From positions 682,001 to 746,000 of the forward strand of contig JADKBN010000029.1 in NCBI GenBank assembly GCA_016715065.1: 64,000 nucleotides of DNA, given 5' to 3'. A model generated the notes under the pieces. It was not told where the DNA came from. It searched no databases and saw nothing but the letters and a program-made list of their open reading frames with translations. Source of the DNA: Fibrobacterota bacterium. Its GTDB lineage: Bacteria; Fibrobacterota; Fibrobacteria; UBA5070. Below, piece by piece: positions 38,505-47,065 of the stretch (positions are counted from its first letter, which is position 1; each line of letters begins with the position of its first letter). The position numbers were made by a program, and so were the translations under genes.

Positions 38505-40607
38505 ATGAACCTCACAAATCTTTCCAGAGCCTGGCTTCCCGCCTTGGCCGCCTGCACCGCCCTGTTGGGGTGCCAACAACGCGTGATCGATCCAGGCCGC
38601 GAAGCGGGAGGCTCGGATGAAATCGACACCCGCATGGCCATGGATGCCAAGGGTCGCCCGTTGGCCGGCGCGCGCATCGCCTTGGTGAGCGCGGGGGATT
38701 CCACCGGCAAGCTCGCCGCATTGAGTTCAACCGGATCCAACGGACAATATCCGTCCTTCAATGTCCCGGACGGCCAGTACTCCGCCACCTTGCGCGATGC
38801 CCAGGACAGCCTGGGCAAGTTCCTGGACACCCTCCAGATCACCGGCGGCAAGGCCAAGGTGGGTCGCGACACCTTGCTGGCCTTGGGCAAGATCCGCGGT
38901 GTGGTGCGCTTGGTGGGCGGCGAGACCCCTGCCACCGTGATCATGTCGCTGTATGGCACCGACATCGCGGCCAATGTCCGTAAGGATGGCTCCTTCGAAA
39001 TCGATCTGGTGCCGGGTGGCCTGTTCACCCTGATGGGATCCACATCGCTGGACGGCTACGGCACCTTGCTGCGCCGCCTGCAACTGCGCGACGGCCAAGA
39101 TTTGGTGATCCCGGACACGTTGTCCCTTCCGGTCACGGGTTTGCTGGCACCCGCCAACATCTGGGTGGAATCGGACACGGCCACCGGCGACGTGCGCGTG
39201 CGTTGGAACAAGGTGGACCACCCCAACCGCATGGGATACGTGCTGGAAAAGGTGGAGAACGGCGTGGTCACGCAGAGTCAGTTTCTGACGGATACGGTCT
39301 GGAAGGATTCGCTGAGGGGCTACTGGGAGGGCTTGCCTCTGTTGGGGCCTTGGCCTTCGCGGGAAGCGGTGTACCGGGTGAGCACGCGTCCGTTGAGCGG
39401 AAAGGTGGATTCGCGGTCGGTGGCGCAGAGCTTCGTGGCGAAGGCGCCGGAGTGGACAAAGCGGGTGGATTCGGTGAAAGTGACGATGACGACGGATTCT
39501 GTGACCGGGGTGACGACCTTGAAGTGGAATTCTCCGAAGCATCCGGATGTCGTGGGGTACAGAGCCACCAGAAGGGTGGATGGAGCCGAGGATTGTGGGG
39601 GAAGCTTGTCCTCGCCCGAATGGGCGGATAGAAACTGTCCTGTTCCTACCATGAGGGTCATCGATTCTGGCTGGAGCTACCTCACTCATAAATGGATCCA
39701 TGTGATGGAGCACAATAGCGTCGGGCTTGAATACTTGGTTTTCGCCGAAAGACGCGATGGAAGCTTCTCCGGTTTGGCCGAGCTTCAGCGTCGTGATACG
39801 ATCGCTCCACTGGTGCAATGGCGCGACTCCGTCGTGGATCTTCCTGGGGAGTCTCCAAACTTCAATACGATCGGCGACTGGCTGGCGATCAGGGATTCGC
39901 GTGGTAAGATGCTGATCTCAAAGGACGGAACGACTTGGGATTCACTCCCCACTATTGACTACGACAGATATGCCGGAGTCGGTGATTCCTTCTGGGTCGC
40001 AAGGAAGGTCGACACCTCGACTTGGATGCTGATCTCTCGAGTGGGGCAGGGAAGCTGGTCTTCGAAAACGATCCAATCGCCATCGGGAGCCTGTTCGGGA
40101 GACTACAACATGAGTCTTTTTGCTCTCTACTCAGATTCCGGTTCTCCAGTCTTTGATTGCAACTGGAGCCGTGAACTCTGGAAATGGAATGGGACTGAGT
40201 TGGAGCCTTTTTCTGGATTTCCGCAGCGTAATAATTATTGGATCTACGATTTTCAATTCATGCAAAATGGGAACACCGTCATCAGTCTCGGCGCGTCTGG
40301 TTCACATCGGATCGTATACGCTAGAGGTACAGGAGAGGCGAATTTCTCTGTGATCGGTGAGATCAACTCTTCCAGCCTCTCTTCATTCACCTACTCCTTC
40401 AAGGGCGTACTTGGTTCAAATGAGCCGGTTTTCAGCAAAGCCGACCAGAAGGAGATTGTTTGGATGCGGAAGACGGGGGAGCTTCGCAAGCTGAATGTCC
40501 CGAACGAATTGGGTGCAGTCCAGTCGATGATTGTATGGAACAACGAGCTTTGGCTGCTGGCTTCCGATGGACATCTATGGAAGGGTAGGTTGAACTTGAC
40601 GAGATGA
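38505..40607 (+). CDS. Tandem-paralogue lipoprotein B
   Basis: 700 residues, intact. RBS AAGGAGA lies just before ATG 38505. Lipobox LLGC (ACTALLGCQQ), then the same N-terminal modules as paralogue A: carboxypeptidase-regulatory-like (RPLAGARIALVSAGDS), a beta domain (MSLYGTDIAANVRKDG) and FN3-like repeats (DVRVRWNKVDHPNRMGYVLEK). Beyond about residue 330 the sequence differs: a beta-propeller-like region with W-containing repeats (DSLPTIDYDRYAGVGDSFWV). The lipid anchor places it at the envelope; the variable end may bind a ligand. The ~250-residue variable tail is much AT-richer than its own start. Confidence 0.82.
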   Translation: MNLTNLSRAWLPALAACTALLGCQQRVIDPGREAGGSDEIDTRMAMDAKGRPLAGARIALVSAGDSTGKLAALSSTGSNGQYPSFNVPDGQYSATLRDAQDSLGKFLDTLQITGGKAKVGRDTLLALGKIRGVVRLVGGETPATVIMSLYGTDIAANVRKDGSFEIDLVPGGLFTLMGSTSLDGYGTLLRRLQLRDGQDLVIPDTLSLPVTGLLAPANIWVESDTATGDVRVRWNKVDHPNRMGYVLEKVENGVVTQSQFLTDTVWKDSLRGYWEGLPLLGPWPSREAVYRVSTRPLSGKVDSRSVAQSFVAKAPEWTKRVDSVKVTMTTDSVTGVTTLKWNSPKHPDVVGYRATRRVDGAEDCGGSLSSPEWADRNCPVPTMRVIDSGWSYLTHKWIHVMEHNSVGLEYLVFAERRDGSFSGLAELQRRDTIAPLVQWRDSVVDLPGESPNFNTIGDWLAIRDSRGKMLISKDGTTWDSLPTIDYDRYAGVGDSFWVARKVDTSTWMLISRVGQGSWSSKTIQSPSGACSGDYNMSLFALYSDSGSPVFDCNWSRELWKWNGTELEPFSGFPQRNNYWIYDFQFMQNGNTVISLGASGSHRIVYARGTGEANFSVIGEINSSSLSSFTYSFKGVLGSNEPVFSKADQKEIVWMRKTGELRKLNVPNELGAVQSMIVWNNELWLLASDGHLWKGRLNLTR
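38527..39480 (+). repeat. Long direct repeat, copy 2 (5' half of lipoprotein B)
   Basis: Partner of 36295-37247, one base longer because copy 1 has lost a base near 36697. The sequences downstream of the two copies are unrelated at the nucleotide level. Confidence 0.85.
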
Positions 40608-40616
40608 CGGATTCTG

Positions 40617-41477
40617 TTATTTTCGATACCGCAGCATCCACGAATAGATGTCCTCGTTGAAGGCCTGGTGGGCGGTGTCCACCGGGCCGTGCTCGCCAAA
40701 GACGTAGGTGTAGAACCACTCCTTGAACTCGTGGCCCACGCCGGGGAACAACGTCACGCGGGAATCGAGGTCGGGACGGGCGGTCTTGAAAGCGGCCATC
40801 GCCTCCACCACTTTGGCCGCGCTCAAGGTCTTGTCGTCGGAGCCGTGAAAGGTCCAAACAGGAATGGTGAAGGTCTTGGCTGCATTGGGCGAGGTCCAAC
40901 CCGCCACGGGCACAGCGGCGGCCACCAGGCCATCGGATTTGAGGGTGGCCAGATAGTTGAAGGTGCCGCCTCCACCTTGGCTCATGCCGGTGAGGTAGAT
41001 GCGCGAGGAATCGACGGCGTAGGTCTTGGACAGATATTGGATGAATCCGTGGACCTTCTTGGGATCCCAGGATGTCCCCACCGGCTGGTGGTTCTGGGGC
41101 GCCACCGCGATCATCGGAAAGGGCGGATGCCATTTTTTGTTCGCGATGGTGTACGGCACCCCTTCGTTGAGCACGGCCGCCAGCGGGTTGTTGTCGTTGG
41201 AGCCATCGCCGTGCAGATACACCACCATGGGGTATTTGGTGGCGGCCTTGGCGCTGGTGTCCTTCATGCCCCCGGGCAGGTACAGGTAGAACCCGTATTC
41301 GTAGGGGCTTTTGCCAGGCTCCAGTTCGTGCGCGGTGTGAGTGCCACCCTTGTCGGCGGGAAGGCGGCGCAGATCGGCATATGGGTCCGGAGGGGAGCCA
41401 CCGCCTTCATCGGAATCGAAGCAGCCAGAAAGGGACAGGCAGGTCAAGAGGAATAGGAATGCGCCGTTGCGTGTCAT
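40617..41477 (-). CDS. Lipoprotein alpha/beta-hydrolase (secreted esterase/depolymerase-like)
   Basis: 286 residues. Lipoprotein signal ending in SLSGCF. Hydrolase core: PMVVYLHGDGS, nucleophile elbow YLTGMSQGGGGTF, aspartate in FHGSDDKT and histidine in PGVGHEF. This fits the CE1/feruloyl-esterase or PHB-depolymerase-like group that removes ester decorations from plant polysaccharide. ATG at 41477 fits the signal; an upstream ATG at 41507 adds ten residues. Convergent with lipoprotein B, 9 nt apart. Confidence 0.82.
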   Translation of the reverse strand: MTRNGAFLFLLTCLSLSGCFDSDEGGGSPPDPYADLRRLPADKGGTHTAHELEPGKSPYEYGFYLYLPGGMKDTSAKAATKYPMVVYLHGDGSNDNNPLAAVLNEGVPYTIANKKWHPPFPMIAVAPQNHQPVGTSWDPKKVHGFIQYLSKTYAVDSSRIYLTGMSQGGGGTFNYLATLKSDGLVAAAVPVAGWTSPNAAKTFTIPVWTFHGSDDKTLSAAKVVEAMAAFKTARPDLDSRVTLFPGVGHEFKEWFYTYVFGEHGPVDTAHQAFNEDIYSWMLRYRK

Positions 41478-41559
41478 GGCCTCAAGGGTAGCACCTTGGT
41501 GGTCCATGGTCCATCGCGCGACGGTTTGGTCGTTCGTACGCCCCGCCGTTGTTGAGACG

Positions 41560-41602
41560 CGCCATTGTAGAGACGCCCCGCCGGGGCGTCTCTACAATGG
41601 CG
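41560..41602. repeat. Palindromic repeat with 20-bp perfect stem
   Basis: CGCCATTGTAGAGACGCCCC (41560-41579) is followed after GCC by its exact complement (41583-41602). The GTAGAGACGCCCC core resembles REP-like palindromes seen in many bacterial genomes. It sits in the 135-nt gap between two minus-strand genes; a partial decayed copy (GCCCCGCCGTTGTTGAGACGCG) lies just upstream at 41540-41561. Confidence 0.85.
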
Positions 41603-41612
41603 GGGCATTGAT

Positions 41613-43287
41613 TTAATGCAAAACGGGCGTGCTGATCGCTTTGTCGAAGCCGTCGGCGCGCATCCGACTGATCAGACGTCCAGAGGAGATGCCGCTGGTT
41701 TTGAAATCGAACGCATGGTAGCCGGGCGTCAAAGGGCTGTTGACGAGCCTGGCGACGGAACGACCTTGGTGATCGATGAGGTCGATCTGGACATGGGTCG
41801 CGGATTCATCACGTCTTTCGGGGACGGCGACGATCAGCATGGACATCCGGCCATCGTAGGCGAGATCCAACGAGGTGGGCATGCCCTTGCGCAAGGCGGA
41901 AATTCCCGACTCCTTGTAGACGGCGACAACCGTGGCATCACCCGCGTTCAGAACCACTTTGGCTTCTGCCTTCGCGGAATCCACCAACTTTGCGGTGGAG
42001 GCTCCAACCGTCCAATGCAGGAAGGTCTTGCCAGAAAGCGCGGGGGCATTGAGTAGGACTGTGTCTCCGAAGGTCGCCGTGGTGTCTTTGTCGAGCACGG
42101 CGGGATCCGTTCCGACTTGGTGGGAGATCTTCAGCGCGTAGGAGTTCTTCTGGAAGGTGGCCCGCACGGAAATGACCAAGCTGTCTCCGCCAGCGATCAG
42201 ATCGGTGGAATCCACGTTCGCGGAGGTGATCTTGGGATTCCCGCGCACCACGGACCAATTGGCGAAGTGGTATCCGGCTTCCGGAGTGGCGCGAAGGCGG
42301 ACTGTGTTCCCAAAAGCCACCGTTTGGGTATCGCTCGGGGTGACTGCACCATGCCCGTCCGTGATCGCGATCACCCGATAGGGGAGGGTCCTCCACTTGG
42401 CGTAGAGGGTGACGTTTGCGGATCCCATGGCGAAGGAGGCCGCGGGCGCGAAGGAAGCACCGGATCCATCGGCGGCGGTGTTCCACCCCACGAAGGTGTA
42501 TCCGGTCTTGGCGAGGTCCCATGGCGAAGGAGGCCGCGGGCGCGAAGGAAGCACCGGATCCATCGGCGGCGGTGTTCCATCCCACGAAGGTGTATCCGGT
42601 CTTGGCGAGGGATCCCGTGTTTCCGAGAACAGTGACCGATGCGGCGGCGAGGTAGGTGGCGGGATCGGTTGGAGGGTGCTGGGTGTAGGTGACGGAATAC
42701 GCGGGACCTCCACTTGGCGTGAGGGTGACGTTGGGGGGAGGCGGAGGGTGAGGCGACCAGGGGGGGGGCCTGGCGGCGGTGTTCCGAAGGTGTATCCGGT
42801 CTGGCGAGGCCAGGACGGTGCCTGCCCGGGCGTAGATGGTCATGATCGGGCGCCGGTGTGCTTGGGGCTCGAAGGTGGCGGTCCAGGTCAACTTCTCGGA
42901 GGCTTGCGGTTGATTTCGTGGAGACGTCTTGCTGTAGTAGAATGTTCCCGATGCGGCGGTGCCAGAAATTGTCCCAGCGAACATCGTGGTGTCGGTGGAA
43001 TTCTTCTTCTCGTAGGAGAAGCTGTTCACCGTGATCGGGATCGCATACCCAGGCATGAAGTACTGGGTCACCGTCGAGGTGACGACTGGATCGCCGTAAA
43101 AGTCGTAAACTGTGTATTTGATCGAGAACGTGTCGATGGCCGATGCGCTGTTGACGTGAAGCCAGAACGGATCTCCAGCGCTGGTGGTTCCCGTGTATCG
43201 CCCCTCCGTGGCCGCGGAGCTTTCCGGTGCGAACCACGAAAGGAGAAGCATCAACATCAGTTGCAGGAGCCCATGCTTTTTGATCAT
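41613..43287 (-). pseudogene. InlB B-repeat (Listeria-Bacteroides repeat) surface protein, frameshifted
   Basis: The N-terminus (signal peptide MLMLLLSWFAPESSA, then a beta domain with YTGTTSAGDPFW) and the C-terminus (repeat units TGYTFVGWNTAADGSG, NVTLYAKW, YHFANWSVVRG, FLHWTVG, then a sorting-like end IDLIDHQGRSVARLV) are in different frames. The switch lies inside a 94-bp tandem duplication (42423-42610), and a damaged third copy near 42730-42840 contains further small deletions and a run of nine G. Restored, the protein would be about 550 residues: a secreted adhesin-like protein. Real decay and assembly error are both possible. Confidence 0.75.
42423..42610. repeat. Two 94-bp tandem direct repeats inside the InlB-repeat gene
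   Basis: 42423-42516 and 42517-42610 are identical except for one base (C/T at the HincII-like CCAYCCC position near 42485/42579). Ninety-four is not a multiple of three, so the duplication shifts the frame; two extra bases would restore a 32-residue unit. Confidence 0.9.
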
Positions 43288-43736
43288 CGGATCTGTTCCC
43301 TCTTGCGCTGTTCTGGATCGGACTTCGGATTGTGGAGGAACGAATCCTTCACCCGGGTATACCCGGAAAAAGCCATGTTCCCTTTGTCGGGAGCATGGCT
43401 TCGAAGAGACTTTCGTCGGCCGGACGGTTGTCGATCACTCCACTGACCGATGCCCAAACTGCAATTCCTACTCCATTAATAGAAGGGAGGTGCATCGCAT
43501 GAGCGTGGTCAAAAACTCAAAGCAAAAGATGCCGCTTCCAAACAAAAAAGCCGCCCCTCCATTCCGGAGAGGCGGCCAAACATCAGCCGATTCCAAAGCG
43601 TGTGCCCAACCAGGATTTCGATCTTGCTGGAGGGATAAGCGAGCGAAGGGGATGCAGACGACCTTTGGACGAGCCGAAGCCGTACGCGTCGGTACGGCGA
43701 GGCTCGGCAAAAGGGAGTATGCGCCCCTGCAGCCGC
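43288..43736. other. 449-nt gap between InlB-repeat gene and sucD
   Basis: No convincing gene. It holds the suc operon terminator (43544-43577) and the upstream region of the InlB-repeat gene. That region contains a perfect palindrome CCGGGTATACCCGG (43353-43366) and, read on the minus strand, a hairpin AAGCCATG/CATGGCTT (43401-43394 with 43377-43370) followed by TTT, which could be a leader terminator. Confidence 0.6.
43544..43577 (-). terminator. Rho-independent terminator of the fba-sucC-sucD operon
   Basis: Read on the minus strand, GCCGCCTCTCC (43576-43566) pairs with GGAGGGGCGGC (43560-43550, one mismatch) and is followed by TTTTTTG. It lies 160 bases past the sucD stop. Confidence 0.85.
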
Positions 43737-44602
43737 TTAGCCCAGGGCCTTCGCCATCAACGGCCCGATATCCGCGGCCGTTTCTGCCACCAAGGCGCCG
43801 GCGGCCTGGAGGGCCTCCTTCTTCGCCTGGGCGGTTCCGCTTTTGCCTTCCACGATCGCGCCGGCATGGCCCATGCGCTTGCCCTTGGGGGCGGCCGCAC
43901 CGGCGATGAAGGCCACGACGGGCTTCTTCACGTGTTCCTTGATGTACTTGGCGGCGTTCTGTTCGTCCGGACCGCCGATTTCACCGATGAGGATGATCCC
44001 TTCGGTCTCGGGGTCGGCGTTGAAACGCTTGAGCACGTCCACATGGTTCAGGCCGTGCACCGGGTCGCCTCCAATACCCACCGCGGTGGACTGGCCCAGA
44101 CCCAGCTTGGTGGTCTGGTAGACCGCCTCGTAGGTGAGCGTGCCGGAGCGGGACACGATGCCCACCTTGCCGCGCTTGTGGATGAATCCAGGAGCGATGC
44201 CGATCTTGCACTCGCCCGGAGTCACGATGCCGGGGCAGTTGGGTCCCAGCAGCGTGGCGCCGATGCGGTCCACTTCCTTGCGCGCCCACACCATGTCCAG
44301 CACCGGGATGCCTTCGGTGATGGCCACGATGAAAGGAATGCCCGCGTCGGCGGACCCCACGATGGCGTCCGCTGCGCCTGGGGGCGGAACAAAGATGAGA
44401 GCGCAGTCGGCGCCGGTTTCCTTGACGGCCTCGTGCACGGTGTTGAAGACGGGGATGCCGTCGTGGATGATTCCACCCTTGCCCGGCGTGACGCCTGCGA
44501 CAATTTTTGTCCCATAGGCCTTGCACTGGGCGGCGTGGAAGGATCCCGCCTTGCCGGTGAGACCGATGACCACGACCTTGGTGTTCTTGTCGACGAAGAT
44601 GC

Positions 44603-44606
<4 letters not shown>
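43737..44606 (-). CDS. sucD: Succinyl-CoA synthetase alpha subunit (succinate--CoA ligase)
   Basis: 289 residues. N-terminal CoA-binding Rossmann domain ([16 protein letters not shown]), [17 protein letters not shown], and the active-site histidine region [16 protein letters not shown] with GHAGAIV (phosphohistidine). With SucC it converts succinyl-CoA to succinate, making ATP or GTP. ATG at 44606 overlaps the sucC stop (ATGA), the standard coupling for this pair. Confidence 0.95.
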
Positions 44607-45769
<1,163 letters not shown>

Positions 45770-45791
45770 GGGGCGATCCCTTTCTCTTTGT

Positions 45792-46820
45792 TTAGGACAG
45801 GAGTGATTTTCCAGTGGATTTCAAGTCATCGGCGGCCTGGCTCACGCGCTTGGCCATGCCGGTCTCCGCTGCCTTCAGGTAGGCGCGCGGATCGTAGAAC
45901 TTCTTGTTGCCGACTTCACCGTCGATCTTCAGGACGCCGTCGTAGTTCTTCAGCATCCAGTCGGCGATGGGCCGGGTGAAGGCGTACTGCGTGTCGGTGT
46001 CGATGTTCATCTTCACCACGCCGTATTCCAAGGTCTCGTGGATTTCATGGAGTTCGGAGCCCGAACCGCCGTGGAACACGAGATCCAGCGGATTGCCCGC
46101 GGTGCCGAACTTCTTCTGCACGGCGGCCTGGCCGTCGCGCAGGATCTTCGGGGTGAGTTTGACATTTCCCGGCTTGTACACGCCGTGGACGTTGCCGAAG
46201 GTGGCGGCCAGCAGGAACCGTCCGATCTTGGACAGACGCTCGTGGGCCATCTGCATGTCTTCGGGAGTGGTGTAGAGCTTGTCGTTGGCCACGCCCGACG
46301 TGTCGTGTCCGTCTTCTTCGCCACCCACCACGCCGGTCTCGATCTCCAGGATGATGTCGTTTTTCGCGCAGAGCTTCAGAAGCTCCTCGGAGATCTCGAT
46401 GTTCTTGTCCATCGAAAGCTCGGAGCCGTCGAACATGTGCGAGTTGAACAGGTTGGGCAGACCCTGGGCGCGACGCTTTTCGGTCTCGGCGATCAGAGGC
46501 TTCACGAACTTGTCAAGTTTTGACGGGTGGCAGTGGTCGGTGTGGAGACCCACCAGGATGTTGTAGCGGCTGGCCACGTTGTGCACGTGCAACGCCAAAG
46601 ACATCGCGCCCAGCGCCATGTCCTTGATGGTGGAGCCGGAGGCGAACTCGCCTCCTCCGGTGCTGACCTGGATGATGCCGTCCGATTTGGAAGCGGCCAG
46701 ACCCTGGAGCACGGCGTTGGCGGTTTCTGTGCTGGTGACGTTGAACGCAGGAAAGGCGTACTTGCCCTTCTTGGCTTCGTCGAACATCCGACAGTATTGC
46801 TCATGTGTTGCGACAGGCAT
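45792..46820 (-). CDS. fbaA: Class II fructose-bisphosphate aldolase
   Basis: 342 residues. Zinc ligands are in GLHTDHCHPSKLD, ETGVVGGEEDG, GNVHGVYKPGNV and LVFHGGSGS. The product cleaves fructose-1,6-bisphosphate to triose phosphates in glycolysis. ATG at 46820 is preceded by GGAGGA; the longer frame upstream is not supported. It heads the fba-sucC-sucD run, an unusual pairing of glycolysis and TCA functions. Confidence 0.95.
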   Translation of the reverse strand: MPVATHEQYCRMFDEAKKGKYAFPAFNVTSTETANAVLQGLAASKSDGIIQVSTGGGEFASGSTIKDMALGAMSLALHVHNVASRYNILVGLHTDHCHPSKLDKFVKPLIAETEKRRAQGLPNLFNSHMFDGSELSMDKNIEISEELLKLCAKNDIILEIETGVVGGEEDGHDTSGVANDKLYTTPEDMQMAHERLSKIGRFLLAATFGNVHGVYKPGNVKLTPKILRDGQAAVQKKFGTAGNPLDLVFHGGSGSELHEIHETLEYGVVKMNIDTDTQYAFTRPIADWMLKNYDGVLKIDGEVGNKKFYDPRAYLKAAETGMAKRVSQAADDLKSTGKSLLS

Positions 46821-47065
46821 GGATCCTCCGGTTTTCTTGGTTTCACACAGCCCCGACCACAAAACTAGGCGGAAATCATCGATCAGGCAATCGGATAAAG
46901 TGGTCAAGAATGCGAGAGTCGAAGACCTGACGATCTTGAATTGTTCTGTTACCGCCCATTCTGGCAACGGATCCGGGGGTAGGTTGGGGGAGTGGAATCT
47001 TGTTTTGTTTTGATATTTTCACGCTGAAGCGATTCAGTTCTGGCTTTTTTGAGCGGAGGATGGAG

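Noticed and set aside
43370..43540. c-di-GMP (GEMM) riboswitch upstream of the InlB-repeat gene
   Set aside because: A GAAA-capped stem is present, but the conserved GEMM strands and the ACGCAAAGCC core are missing.
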